From: Phanerodontia chrysosporium
Lineage: Eukaryota; Basidiomycota; Agaricomycetes; Polyporales; Phanerochaetaceae
Direction of reading: 5' to 3'
NCBI GenBank assembly: GCA_001910725.1
Contig: MJGA01000003.1
Location: 1,860,001-1,924,000 of the forward strand
DNA: 64,000 nucleotides
Shown here: positions 1-11,251 of the stretch, in pieces
How positions within the stretch are numbered: the first letter of the stretch is position 1
How the letters are laid out: every line of letters starts with the position of its first letter
Notes under the pieces: model-generated
Database searches by the model: none
Seen by the model: only the letters and a program-made list of their open reading frames with translations
Told to the model about the DNA's origin: nothing
Program-made: the position numbers and the translations under genes

Positions 1-2200
1 ACAAACACACATCTTCCCGGAGATTCGCCTGGATGCGACGAGGTTCTTGGACCTCTTTTTAGATATATTTCCGGAAGTCGTCGTGGAAGGTTGGGTGGAT
101 GGTCATACCGGACATGGAAGGCGAGTCCTGGAAGGATACCTTGGTATTCTAAATGCGGGGACGGCGTATGGCGAAGGTGGAGGTATGTCTCCCTGGACAT
201 ACATATGTGACGTTCAATCTCTTATGATGTGCAGATACTGGGCCAGTGCAGGCCACGTCCACAGCCAGCGTGATACTGTCACCGGCAGTGAGTTCGCCTC
301 ATGAGCAATATTGGGTTCCTCGGAGCTGATCGTGAACTAGTCTAAACTGGCTGTTCTTAGCTCTCTCGCCAACTTCCTATCGAGGGCGATGTCGTCGAAG
401 AGCCCGAGAGCTTTTTCGATGAACCAAGAGGAAGTATCCGCGCAACTCCGTCCTACGCCAACTTGGTACATGACAACTGCGTTCGCATCTCTCTCAGCCT
501 TCGAAGCCTTCGACGCTTCCATTCAGCCTCGAGTGTTTCTGAAAGCCACTCCCCAGCAACAATGGCAAGAAGAAGCACACGACGGGTCTGCCGAAGGCTT
601 CGTTGGTCGTTTCTTGCTTGCTGAGGGCAACGAAGAGAGTTGGTCCCTTGGGTTGCTCTCGCATCTTGAAGCGATCCCGGTAGGTGACCTCAATGAAGAT
701 GCCGGCTCAAGCACTGGTCTCAAAGCGGAGTCAGCATATGTATCGGCAAGTCCCCTCCCTCCACAGGCGCGCTCATGCCATCTAATATTTAACTAGCATT
801 TGGCGCGAACGCTGCATCCCACTTTGGTAGCAACGTTCCTCGATTGTGCACCCTCCGTCTTTTCGCCCGGTACGTCGCCATCGGAGACTGAGCTGCAGAC
901 AGTGCTCGCAATCGCTCGACTCGCCCGGTGTCTCTATGGAGAGATGACGCTGGACAGCAATGATGTGCGTAATTTATCATCTGGTTCGTGACCCCTGCTG
1001 ACTGCGTTGTTGCAGAAAATGCGGTCGTCACCTTACGATGACCTGAGCTCCCTACTTGGCCATATGTCACCCTACTTTCCCTTCATGGTACACTTGTCGC
1101 CTGTAGCAAGACGGGAGCTCAAGGTGCGTTGGCTCCCGGGTTCACCTGCTGAACGACGGTCATGACGTCTTCTTTTCAGACTGAACAGGCCCTCCAAGAC
1201 CTCAATCTAATCTTTTGCGAGTTGACGTCGATGCTCATGCTCAAGACATGCAACGAAGCGCAGGGTGCTACAGGGGTGCGCCAGTCTTTGAAAGATTCTG
1301 CGCATACAAAGCAGTCGCCACGGGCACTGGAGAACCTCGCCCAACGGGTCAGCGAGTACACCGTGCAACTTCTTCGCGGCGAAGCGCCGGACCGGCCCAG
1401 TGGACACTCGCTCGGCCCCAAGACGATCACACCAGCGACGTATATGTCGCTCTTGCCGACTATCTGGGCATTGATAAATAGCCCCGGGGGAGACTTCGCC
1501 GAACATGTCGCTCAAGCTTGCCTCGCCCATGCAATCAAAGCGTCGTCGACGTCTGCCGTGAAACGGCATACTATCGACTTTATAGGAAGGCTACTGCTGG
1601 TCAGTGGCTACGATTGTTTGCGAGAAGCTAGACTCACTTGTCCTCCAGTTGGACACCGCTTCAGAGTATCGTGGATTCTTTCACCCGATGCGTCACTCTG
1701 CTCTGGTGCAGCAAATGAAGGATTGGCTGCTGCATCTCCCCAAAGTGCTTTGGGAAGTGGGTTCTTCCAATGCACCAGCCACAGAGGTACGACACAATGC
1801 ATTCGAGGGAAGGCCATATTCACAATTGTGGTCTTCAGACGATTCTGCGGATTATCCTTCGTTTGCACCAGCGCCGAGCGCCGCTTGCAGACTCCGGGGT
1901 TTGTTATTGCACGTCGGATCTCAGCGCAAGAAGTTGCTGACTATCTACATGCAGGTCCTGTCCCAAATCCGGGCGCGTCTGGTCCCCTACTTCAAAATAT
2001 CTCACCCTTCTCGCGGCGAGATGCCCGGGCCGTTTGCGAAGCTGCCCGCGTCTACCGTGCGGACGCTGGTGTTGGATGTGGCTGCTTCTCTGTGCGCGTC
2101 AGGTGAGGAGGATGCTCTGGATGGGGCGGTGCTTGGGGTAGTAGACGAGCCGGAGCGGCAGTACTGGGTCTCTGTTAGGCGGGCTCTGCAAAGTTCGTGA
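1..2200 (+). CDS. IPI1: Pre-rRNA-processing protein IPI1/TEX10 family, 5'-truncated by window edge
   Basis: The reading begins mid-protein with HIFPEIRLDATRFLDLFLDI (codons from base 8), which resembles the N-terminal Ipi1/TEX10 block of HEAT-like repeats. Family members form the Rix1 complex in the nucleolus/nucleoplasm, needed for ITS2 processing and 60S maturation. Visible introns are 183-234, 288-360, one ending at 796 and several more; coding blocks lie around 797-964, 1015-1122, 1176-1600 and 1649-2200, ending at TGA 2198-2200. The later part is helical repeat sequence with no catalytic motif, as expected for a scaffold. The stretch 361-790 is hard to thread in one frame and may hold another intron or a lost base. 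The family call rests mainly on the first 60 residues. The true start lies upstream of the window. Confidence 0.7.
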
Positions 2201-2882
2201 TCAATCGTCATGCAGGTTTTCTCTCCATTGCGCGGTGTTATTGTGCTGGCCAGGACGCCCGGGCGGGAGTGCAACATGGTTGGTTGCCCGATTGGGGAGG
2301 GACACCGGAACTGGGCGGCCCTGTGGAATTGAACAAGCTTGCTGGAGGCCTCGGTTGGAATCTTCTTCCCGGACGAGCAGGACGAGTCGAAAGCTCCTGC
2401 CTCGCCGCTCGTGCATGTTTTGTCCGTCTGCCGCAGGTTCACACTCCTTTGCGTTCCCTGTTCCGCACGCCCCCGCCTGGCGCCTCCCGGCATCCCTGAG
2501 CGCACCAGCACAATAAGCTTCCGCCTCGTCCCAGCCCTGGCAACCTCGTAACAGGCCCGGAAAGTCGTCCTCTCCCGTGTGCGCGGAGGATAATAGACGG
2601 ATCCATTACCCCGACAGGCTGTGTCCAGATTGCGGACATCTCCACCAACGCCACGGACAGCGCGAGCGCGGACGCAGCATCGCCAGCCTCATTGTCGTTG
2701 CTCTTCGACGTCAAATAGAAGCCATTATCCGTGGAAGCTCGAAGCTGCCGCGGTCTCCTCTCTCTCGAGCACGCTCTCTTCTCCCACTCTCTCTGCCGCC
2801 CCTATCCCGCCTGCCTCTGTTGAGCCTCTCCCTCACGCCGCTGGCGCGTCGTCCGTCCCATCCCTCATCCTCCGCCTCCGCC
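2201..2882. other. Intergenic region with pyrimidine-rich promoter tract
   Basis: No convincing gene is visible. The last 150 bases (about 2750-2870) are strongly C/T-rich with CTCTCT runs. Such pyrimidine tracts commonly precede fungal start codons, so this is probably the promoter and 5' UTR of the gene starting at 2883. Confidence 0.5.
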
Positions 2883-3365
2883 ATGCCCGGCCGCACAGAG
2901 GACTACGAAGTTTTGCTATACTTTGTCAACGACACGCATGACTGCGCGACAGTACAACTGCTTCGTGACTATGGCCGAAACACTGGTGCCACAATATTGC
3001 TGCGACCAGGCGAGAGCGTGACATTAGTTCTCGACGCAGGTGAGCCTACATTGCACTCCGCCCGCTCGATTGCGCGTCCTGACCTCCGATGGCAGGATCC
3101 GTATACCAATACGCGTTGAAGACGCGTTCCAAAGTGGTCAATGTGACGTGAGTCGTGTGCTGCCTCCCATGTCATCCCCGCAAGCTGAAGCGTCTGCAGC
3201 GCGAGATCATACAGGGACGTGAACTGCACAGTATCGCAATTGTTTCCTGGTGGGATGCCATCTGCGTCCGCGCCGTCAGGCCCATGGCGGCCCGTGAACG
3301 GCATCACCGTGGATCGATTGTGGCGAGACATGCGATTCTGCCTGTGGAACGATTATGACACATAA
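2883..3365 (+). CDS. Small conserved-looking hypothetical protein (124 aa)
   Basis: Three exons (2883-3039, 3096-3147, 3200-3365) join with correct phases to 375 nt, giving 124 residues and a TAA stop. Both introns have GTGAGT/C donors and CAG acceptors. The protein starts MPGRTEDYEVLLYFVNDTHD, has no signal peptide or membrane segment, and contains a beta-rich stretch around residues 8-70 (TGATILLRPGESVTLVLDAG). It ends with a Trp/Arg-rich tail (RLWRDMRFCLWNDYDT). The alternating hydrophobic pattern suggests a small beta-sandwich or cupin-like fold, but that is only inference. I do not recognise the family. The pyrimidine-rich leader and clean splice phases support a real gene. Confidence 0.6.
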
Positions 3366-4302
3366 CCTGGGTGCCGAGGTGGGTGTCGCCCTGTTCAACC
3401 CATTTTTCGACGCCATTGACGAGCGGCATCGCTCATCCGCAGTGGTCATCGCTCTATCGCCCTCAAACACTGGTTCGCCTTGCCTGCTGGTCGCCATCAT
3501 GCGGCGGGCGGTCTGGACGCGCCCGTCGTCACACCTTGTGATACGCATTTTCGCAGGGGGCTGGGAAGGCAGAGCAGATGCAAGACGCCGGCCCCAGGGT
3601 CGGGAACCTCGGGCTTTGTCTGCAGCCTCACATACCCCATCTCACATTGCACCATGCCTCATAACATTATTTCTTGCAGTCCTCCATACCCTATATCGCT
3701 ATATCATACCAGCCGTCTACTTCATGTGGCGTGCACCACGTTGTCGCAGCATGTATCGCATTGCTTACCGTTATTACTGCATTTATATTACGTCGATCTT
3801 TGCAACGTGTCTCGCACGAGGAGGGATGCGCTCCTTGCCGGCGCAGGATGAGTGAGGTAAGTGAGCTCGCTCTTTACACGACCAGGCTGTCTGATGACCA
3901 TTTAGGCGTTTTGCAGACGACTTGATGCTTCGTGTCTGAATGGCGGCAGCAATCATGCCAATCTATGGAGTTCACGTCATTGCACCTGCGCCGTGCGCAT
4001 TGCCTGCGAGGGCAGAAGGCGATGGCGAGACGCGCCTCGTGACGAGGCCACATCGATGGATGTAGCTATTTCGTCTCACATCCCGCAGAGAAGCTTGGAG
4101 AGGTCGTAATACCTGGAGCGTGCCAGGAACCGGAACGAATGATACGAAGCTAGATGGGAATTCCCGTCGGAGAAAAGCCGTGTGAGCCGTCTGGTGAGTC
4201 CAGAAACCAATGCAGTCCCTAATCCCTGTCTGCTTGTGATATTTTAACAGGGCTACACGCAATACATACCGGGATCGTACCGCTTCCCGATTGTCTCAGA
4301 GG
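3366..4302. other. Intergenic region, no supported gene
   Basis: An open frame on the plus strand (3355-3855) is low-complexity Arg/Ser-rich and overlaps the end of the previous gene. A minus-strand frame (3972-4262) has no recognisable domain. I see no tRNA or repeat here. It is probably the 3' region shared by two converging genes. Confidence 0.4.
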
Positions 4303-5067
4303 TCAACCAACGACGATCTCCAGTGCGTTTGACCTAATTGTACCCTCCTTCTCCGCCTTCAGAGACTGCACTCCCCTGGTCCCAAAGCTGACGGTGACAT
4401 GTCCCTGCGCATCTGTGAGTGGGAAACCGTGACCGACGCTTGCCCCGCTGATGGGATTCCCTTCCGTTCCGTTCTTCACAGTCAGCGTCACAGGTTGTCC
4501 TGGGAGAGCTGCCGAGGGCCCTTCCAAGAATAAGAATGCGTCTGCGTTGAAGGCATCGAATGCCCAGAGGATGTGCGTGAGCGGCGTCGCTCGTTCTTGG
4601 CAGCCTCCGACAGGCGTGAACACGAAATTCGCGAGAAGACCCCAGAATTGAGTGTCCGTCTCGGGGCTGTCGCCGATGCTCGTGATGAAGAAATCGTCGA
4701 ACTCGGTGTCGAATGTGCTTGGTAGCAGTCGTGCATGAGTCCCTTGCTTGCAGATGTAGCTTCTAGGATGCTCACCCATCGAACAGGAAGCCTTTCGCTT
4801 TCGCAGCGTCCGCAAGCGCACTGGTCGCTGTTGGACCAGGAAATGGGTGGGCTTTGAGATTTGTGCCGTCGCAATGGTGGTTACCCCCGAAGGAGTGGTC
4901 ACGTTGTGCCCTCGGGTGAAGATGGGTCCCTCGAATATCGTGCCGTGCTCGCCTTCGATGCGGAGTGGGATGAATGCACCTATATTCACGTCCTCGCTCC
5001 TTGGGGCGGGAGAGGCGAACGTCGAAAGCCATACGAACGGCAGGACGGAGAGGGCGAGGCGGACCAT
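4303..5067 (-). CDS. Secreted protein of unknown function with C-terminal beta-sandwich-like repeat; apparent 1-nt frameshift
   Basis: The start codon is at 5067. A signal peptide (MVRLALSVLPFVWLSTFA, then SPAPRSEDV) points to secretion. One intron at 4718-4775 gives the join FDG-TFDTEFDDFFITSIGD. The middle has an HHCDGTN motif and a later GGC, possibly a disulphide pair. The C-terminal third (from NPISGASVGHGF to the end) resembles an Ig-like or carboxypeptidase-regulatory beta fold, with the pattern TDAQGHVTVSFGTRGVQSLK. Exons total 707 nt, one short of a multiple of three. The frame breaks at a G5 run on the minus strand (plus C5, 4884-4888), exactly where the HHCDGT motif needs one more G. 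From memory, related fungal secreted proteins read through here, but no function is known to me. Confidence 0.7.
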   Translation of the reverse strand: MVRLALSVLPFVWLSTFASPAPRSEDVNIGAFIPLRIEGEHGTIFEGPIFTRGHNVTTPSGVTTIATAQISKPTHFLVQQRPVRLRTLRKRKASCSMGEHPRSYICKQGTHARLLPSTFDTEFDDFFITSIGDSPETDTQFWGLLANFVFTPVGGCQERATPLTHILWAFDAFNADAFLFLEGPSAALPGQPVTLTVKNGTEGNPISGASVGHGFPLTDAQGHVTVSFGTRGVQSLKAEKEGTIRSNALEIVVG

Positions 5068-5778
5068 CGTGATGAGCTCACTCGAGAATGGTTACGCGGA
5101 TAGTGGGGGATTTATACGCTCACACGACAGGCATGGGATGTCGGCGCATTGGAGTCTGGTACCTGACCGGAAGGTACGCTGTCAACCTGTCCTCGAGTAT
5201 GTGATGGGTCGACTGTTACTCACATGCTGCATGTGCCATCTGGATGTTGTCCCAATACAACCGAAAATCAAGTTCCCAAGCGTGTCATGGAGTCCGTTCC
5301 AGGTTCAGCCAGGTATTTGCTCTCTGTCCACTTTCCAAAGGCAATTATCAAGCCTCTATAGGCCAGATATCCTTCATGGCTGGAGCTCTGATCCAAATCT
5401 GAAGTCAGAGGCCGGAGGCTTCTAGGGCTCGGCCATCGGACTCGGACTCGGACGCGGGTCGCGGTCGCGGAGTAGCGGTGATCGCTCTACGGAAGTTGCC
5501 GAGAGGACAGTCCCAGTCGCGGTCGCGTTCACGCCAACACGATCGACAACTCCAACCATGTCCACCAGTGCGAGCATTGTCTCTTTCCGGCAACTATCTT
5601 AACTTCCCTCCAGGCCTCCAGGTGTGCACGGCAAATGTTGCAGGTTCGACCCGTCGACGCCCGGGGCCGTGCTCTCGCGTAGTGGTGCTCGGACGTTCAT
5701 CCTTACATCATGGGTGGTGCTCGTGGTGAAGTCTCGCTGCGTTTCCCGGAATACCAGAGAGCACCACCTCCTCGCCGT

Positions 5779-5788
5779 CTATATATAC
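5779..5788 (+). promoter_or_regulatory. TATA box of the zinc dehydrogenase gene
   Basis: TATATATAC sits about 55-60 bases before the ATG at 5841. It is followed by a pyrimidine/CA-rich leader (cctcataacacaacc) typical of strongly expressed fungal genes. The region 5068-5778 upstream holds no gene I can support. Confidence 0.6.
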
Positions 5789-5840
5789 GCTCGCTGCATC
5801 CTACTTTTCCTGAAACACCCACATCCCTCATAACACAACC

Positions 5841-7501
5841 ATGCAGCGCGTGCAACAAGTACTTTCCAATGCCGCCCAGAACGTATGCTCCTGCTTTGAC
5901 GCTTCTGCTTCTGCGACCTGACTGACGCGTTAACGCAGGCTATGGGCGCAGTCCCGACCGAGGTTCAGCCCGAATACAAGGGACGTGGCGACGGCAGCAC
6001 GATGAAAGCCGTCGCTTGGTTCGGTCCTCAGGACGTTCGCCTCATCGATGCCCCCGTACCTGACATCACTGAACCCGACGATGTGATTGTTAAGGTCACC
6101 GGTACAACAGTCTGCGGCTCCGACCTGCACCTCTATCACGGCGAGATTGCGACTTTGCAGAAAGGAGATATCCTGGGTCATGAGGTACGTCATTGACTTC
6201 CCGTATTTGCACCTCCTCACCAACGCTCTTCAGTTCATGGGTATTGTCGAAAAAGTCGGCCCGAATGTGACGACTGTCAAGCCCGGCCAGCGTGTCGTTG
6301 CGTCCTTTATGATCGCTTGCGGTGAATGCTCGTACTGCAAGCAGAAGCTCTCGTCGTTCTGCGACAGGACGAACCCATCTACGTAAGTCCCCTGTCTGCA
6401 CGCTTGACAACCGTGTTCTGACGATCGTCCAGCTTGATGAATGCGATGTACGGACATCGTTTGGCTGGCATCTTCGGGTATTCCCACCTTACTGGCGGAT
6501 TCGCTGGAGGCCAGGCCGAGTACGTTCGTGTTCCGAAGGGAGCAGTCAACCTTCTCCCAGTCCCCGACGGCATTGCGGACGAGAAAGTACTCTACCTGTC
6601 TGATGTAGTTGGCACAAGTTTCCACAACGTCGTCGACACCGGTGTGAAGGAGGGCGACGTCGTGGCAGTGTGGGTGAGTACTATCGTCCTCTGTCGTTCA
6701 CCCGATCTCCCTGACTCGTACATTATGTAGGGCCTGGGACCTATTGGCCAATGTGCTGTCAAATGGGCACAAATCATGGGCGCGAAGAGAGTTATCGGTA
6801 TTGATAATGTGCCCTTCCGCCTCAACTTCGCTGCAGAAAAGTCTGGCATTGAAACCATCAACTTCAGCGAGCATACAGACGTCGTCAAACGTCTGCAGGA
6901 GCTTGTACCTGGAGGCATTGATGTCGGCCTGCATTGCGGTACGTCTTATGTGTCGAATACACGTATGCATCTGCTTACAAGGTTTACCAGCCACCTTCCG
7001 CGAGCCCAAGACCATGCTACACAAGATCGAGAAGGCCCTCATGCTAGAGCAGGACGTACCAGAGATCCTAAACGAGATGGTTCAAGCCGTGAAGAAAGGT
7101 GGTCGTGTCGGCATCATTTCTGACTACATCGGTTATGCAAACCACGTCAACATCGGTGCAATCATGGAGAAGGGAGTCCGTGTTATTGGCAATGGCCAGG
7201 CCCCGATCCAGAAGTATTGGGACACCATCCTGAACGAGTACATTATTCCCGGCAAATTTGATCCTACATTGTGAGTGCTTCTGTTCCGCTCCGCACATCC
7301 TGTTCTTGATCCTTATGCACATGCAGCATGATCACGCATCGAGTGCCCATCGACGATATGGTGAAGTTGTACAAGGTTTTCGACAGTCGGAGTGCAGGCG
7401 TCATCAAGACCTTCGTGGAGACCAAATTTTCCAATCCCCCAGCCGAGGGCTGCCCAAGCACAAGTCGAGTCGATGAATGGGCCGAAGGTATCAAAGCGTG
7501 A
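5841..7501 (+). CDS. Zinc-dependent alcohol dehydrogenase (GroES-like/Rossmann, formaldehyde dehydrogenase-like)
   Basis: Seven exons (5841-5882, 5939-6184, 6234-6382, 6433-6673, 6731-6938, 6991-7270, 7327-7501) join to 1341 nt, 446 aa. The catalytic zinc region shows CGSDLH and GHE. The structural zinc lobe shows CGEC-YC-FC (around residues 140-155). The NAD(P) Rossmann turn GLGPIGQCAVKWAQ follows. This places it in the medium-chain dehydrogenase family that oxidises alcohols or aldehydes. The subgroup resembles fungal FDH-like dehydrogenases (for example QPEYKGRGDGSTMKAVAW at the N-terminus). The substrate cannot be told from sequence. The first exon codes only 14 residues, which could extend the N-terminus without affecting the domain. 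A TATA box about 60 bases upstream suggests inducible or high expression. Confidence 0.9.
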
Positions 7502-7885
7502 ATGGGAAACCAATGCGAAAGACCGTCAGCAGCTGTACAATATCTAATATGTAAATAAGCTCGCTTTGCTCAGTGTAACATAGGACTACAGATTCCATAG
7601 AAGACTCGACACGTAGACCCCACTCGCACCGCCACGGCCCTTGCAAGTTGTCGAAGCAGATTGTATGGAAGGCTCCCTGAGAAACTGCAGACGATTCGGA
7701 GCGGCACGTGCGGTATTCCCGCATGCAGCATACGTACTCAGAGAAGCGGGCACACGCACGTTGGATACTGGCGTTCGCGACGTTAGGTAGGACAAGATGG
7801 AAGTGGTCCAGCTGACTGTGCTCGTTAAAAGGGCGGACTGCTGTGGGGCAATTCGCTCCGACCCAGAGCCGTAAGAAAGCTGGTC
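7502..7885. other. Intergenic, 3' UTR and promoter
   Basis: No gene is seen. The open frames on the minus strand have no recognisable content. The stretch just before 7886 (gttaaaagggcgg) may hold an AT-rich core promoter element for the next gene. Confidence 0.4.
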
Positions 7886-9022
7886 ATGATCGCGTTACTT
7901 CTCACCGCTGCCCTCCCCCTACTTGTCGCCGGCAAGGCGACGATCGGTGACCAAATTGCGGCCTTGGAAGCGGCGAACTCGCCGCTGTTGCAATACCCCA
8001 CGCAGCTCACGCAGAACGTTGTGCCGAAGCCGATTCATTCTCACAACGACTGGGGGTATAACAGCGTGGCTGTCGCAATCGGTTCTTACCGTCCTTTGCA
8101 GATTGGCGTGACGTTCCGCTTCTGACTGCAGTCAGCTTCGGAGTCGCGAGCGTCGAGGCCGACGTCTGGCTCATCAATGGAACGCTCTTTGTATGTGGCT
8201 ACATTCTTTTGACCCTGAACCGAAGTTGATGTTAGCACGATGTCGCCAGGTTGGCCATGAAGAGGCAGCACTGACCCCGAACCGCACGTTGGACTCGCTG
8301 TACATTCAGCCTCTCCTCAAGCTACTCGGGCAGCAGAATCCTCAGGATGCCTTCACAGTGAACCAAACCAGCCCCAAGTAAGAGTGATTGCAAGACTCAC
8401 CTTACGGAGATCCTAACCAGCTACTGCTAGCGGCGTCTTCGATACTGCCAGCGGAATACCACTCCAGTTATTGATCGACATCAAGACAGACGGAGTAGAG
8501 TGAGTGGAATACCTGTTAAAGTCGGGTCTGCATATCAATGAACGCACATACAGAGCTCTACCCTTCATCCTCCAGGCATTTGAGCCTCTGCGCCAGGCTG
8601 GCTATCTCACCACCTTCGCGAATGGCACGCTGACCGAGTCAGCAGTCACCGTGGTCGGCACAGGCAACAGTCCACTTGAGCAGGTCAAGGCGCTCTCGCC
8701 TCGCGACTATTTCTTCGACGCACCGCTGACCCAGCTCACGGACCCCTCGCTGAACACAACCTGGGACCCGACACTGGCCCCACTGGCGTCGACTGACTAC
8801 GAAGCCGCCGTCGGGTGGAGCGGCATCGGCAACATCTCTGAGGGACAGCTGGCAAACATTACACAGTTCGTCGGCGATGCACATGCCCGTGGTATCGGAG
8901 CCCGCTTCTGGGACACCCCGGGCTGGCCAATCAGCGCACGCAATGCGGTGTGGAAAGTGCTGCTTGAGAACGGGGCGGATTGGCTCAACGCAGACGACCT
9001 AGAGGCAGCAGCAAACTTCTGA
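7886..9022 (+). CDS. AIM6-like PLC/GDPD-fold phosphodiesterase, secreted or luminal
   Basis: Exons 7886-8051, 8102-8190, 8250-8377, 8431-8499 and 8554-9022 give 921 nt, 306 aa. A signal peptide (MIALLLTAALPLLVAG) leads the protein. The TIM-barrel phosphodiesterase signature HSHND-YWRDVPLLTA is followed by VEADVWL and VGHEEAAL, matching the catalytic His/Glu/Asp set of the GDPD/PLC-like superfamily. The C-terminus ends with ARFWDTPGWP and LLENGADWLNADDL. This matches the family of yeast altered-inheritance-of-mitochondria protein 6; its substrate is not established. Odd point: the intron after base 8051 must begin GGGGGT rather than GT to encode the conserved HNDYWR. The other three introns are canonical. 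Confidence 0.85.
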
Positions 9023-9079
9023 GTGTAATTGCGAGTAGTAGACCAAAAGAAGAAAGGCGTGGTCAATAGCAAAGGCAGA

Positions 9080-10097
9080 TTATATCGAGTTCCATACAGG
9101 AGTGCTGTCTATGCCCAGCTTCCGACGTGCGAACCATCCGCGGCCGGAGTTATCCTTGCCCAGAGCACCTTGAGCGATGCGCACTGCGCTCAGGCCGGTT
9201 CCCGGGAGTGCTTGGCCCGCCTTCAGGCGGAGCGCCTTACGCCCTGCGAGTGGTGTTTCGGGATCTTCCTCGGGGCTGGACTCCTTCAGCATCTCCTTCA
9301 TGGCCAAGGGTTGTGCGAGAAGAGTGTCCTGTGAAAGCGTTAGCCCTGGTAGTTTGCACATAGCATGCTACGCACAATGTGGTCTTCCGCCTTTTTCCGA
9401 AGCTCAGTAACGGCCTCCTTGCTCCGGAACCGGAGCACCTTCTGCAGACTCCACCGCGTCTTCTCCCTCAGCGCGCCCTTGTCCTTCGGTCCCAAGGCCC
9501 GCTCACGCTCAACGATCCCTTCCACATCCTCGACACCAGATTGCAGAGCCTCCTGCGGGCTGGCGGTGTTGACTTTCTTGCCGAGAAGCTCCCAGCCAAC
9601 AGCACGTGCGGTCATCTCGAACTTGATGTCCCGAGGGTTGTCCACGAGCTCAAGGATGGCGTGCGGCGCGTTGTCTCCCGGTCGGTTACCAAACTTGTGT
9701 ATACGCGTGTAACCGCCTTCCCGGGCCTCATAGCGCTTGGCGAGCTCTTTGAAGACCTTGGGTGTGAGTTTCGGTTCAAGCAGGAAAGCGTTTGCACGCT
9801 GGTAGGCCGGGAGATCGCCCTTCTTGCCCATGGTGATAATCTGCAAGGCGGCTGTCTAGTCACGCATGAAATATGCAAGACTGGATTGTTCACACCTTTT
9901 CCGCGAGTCTCGCAGCATCCTTTGCCTTCGGCAGAGTGGTCTTGATCTGTTCGTGCTTGATGAGCGAAGTGACCAAGTTTCTTTGCCTACGCGTAAGATA
10001 TATGGTCCAGGGGCTACCGGAGGCGTGCATACCGCAACATCAGCATCCTATGCGAGGATGTCCTCGAGAACTTGCGGAAGGCGACGCCATGTTTCAT
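9080..10097 (-). CDS. MRPL8: Mitochondrial large-subunit ribosomal protein bL17m
   Basis: Four exons (10097-10033, 9980-9896, 9840-9376, 9328-9080) join to 864 nt, 287 aa. The N-terminus reads [20 protein letters not shown], then [20 protein letters not shown] and ITMGKKGD, which is the bacterial L17 core almost word for word. The extension after about residue 120 is fungal-specific and contains a Lys/Arg/Glu-rich helical stretch. It acts in the mitochondrial 54S subunit near the exit tunnel. No separate cleavable presequence is visible, which is common for this protein. The intron between 9329 and 9375 is short (47 nt). It lies next to mitochondrial acyl carrier protein on the same strand, 568 bases away. 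Confidence 0.93.
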
Positions 10098-10665
10098 GGC
10101 GGAAAGTGGGCAGAGCGGGTGAGAGGTGCTCTGCGCTTGGCGGGTCCGAACGAAGTATGTCCTCCGCGCCAAGAAAGGAAATCATAGTGAACACCCCGCT
10201 TCCCACGCTACTTCAAACTATGTTACTGTGCGTAATGAACGCGTGAGTACGGTATACAGTATATGGTACAAGATACATAATGTTGATACTGTCAGTGAAA
10301 CACGAGACAACCTCTGAAGAGTCACGGAGCACATTTTGCACTTGCGAGATTCATTCACCGTATCTCAGCGTAGGCCAATTCAGGTGGTTCACAGGCTAGT
10401 GTGAATAGGAGGAAATACATTACAGTCAAAGCATGAACAGAGCGACATAATAATTGCAGAAAGCAGACTTGACATACTTGCATTGTCTATCACGCTACAG
10501 GGGGAAGAACCGGAGCACAGTGCATGGCGACCCACTTTCTTCACCTGGCACACGCACTCTCCATCGCGATTTTGGCTATATGCCGTCAGTAACCGCACTG
10601 TGTACTTGACAATTGGATCTGGAGTGTACAGTTCCAGGTGAAGGCACTGCAACCGTCCGCGCCCT
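10098..10665. other. Intergenic between two mitochondrial protein genes
   Basis: This is the promoter of the bL17m gene and the 3' region of the acyl carrier protein gene, both on the minus strand. The sequence is AT-richer than the coding DNA around it. I see no gene or repeat. Confidence 0.4.
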
Positions 10666-11251
10666 TTACTTGGCTACAAAAATATGAGTGGGAGTCCATA
10701 AGACTGGGACATTGAACGCACCGTCTGGGGTCTTAGCAATGTAGTCGATTGCTGCGTGAACACAAGCGCTTGAGTTACAAGTACACGAATACAGCGTGTG
10801 CACGCACCCTGTCCGACGGTCTTGATCTCGTCCGCCTCTGCATCTGGGATCTCGATCTGGAATTCCTGCGACGGGTCGTCAGCTGCCATGCACAGAATTT
10901 CTCGTCCAAACTTGCCTCTTCCACGGCCATAACAACTTCGACGGAGTCGAGGCTGTCAAGACCGAGATCCTCGGCGAAAGACGCGGTAGGAGTGAGCTGT
11001 GACAATGCGGTAGGTGTCAGTCCACGCAATAGACCTATGTGAACGGCTGCAAAGCGCACCTTCTCCTGCTTAACCTTCTCGAAACCCTTCAGGATGTCCA
11101 AGATACGCGCTGTAATCTGCTCCCTGTTGAGGCCGGCAGCAGCGGAGTACTGTGCGCGCTGAAGGAAGCTGGTGCGCGCAGAGAGGGTAACAGGGGAGGC
11201 GATAACCCGAGTGCGGGCGACGTTGCGGACAGCCAGACGGAGGAAAGACAT
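10666..11251 (-). CDS. ACP1: Mitochondrial acyl carrier protein (NDUFAB1/ACP1 family)
   Basis: Four exons (11251-11060, 10996-10916, 10865-10808, 10751-10666) give 417 nt, 138 aa. A mitochondrial leader (MSFLRLAVRNVARTRVIASP, through RAQYSAAAGL) precedes the carrier domain. The phosphopantetheine motif DLGLDSLDSVEVVM includes the modified Ser in DSL. EFQIEIPDAEAD and AIDYIAKTPDGA complete helices III and IV. It carries acyl chains for mitochondrial type II fatty-acid synthesis and lipoate, and supports complex I and iron-sulphur assembly. The intron 10866-10915 starts with GC (GAG|GCAAGT) and ends CAG. That join gives the family-typical VEEEFQIEIPD, whereas reading through does not. Confidence 0.95.

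Noticed and set aside
3355..3855. 166-codon plus-strand open frame
   Set aside because: It overlaps the stop of the previous gene, is rich in Arg/Ser and Pro, and has no domain or splice support.
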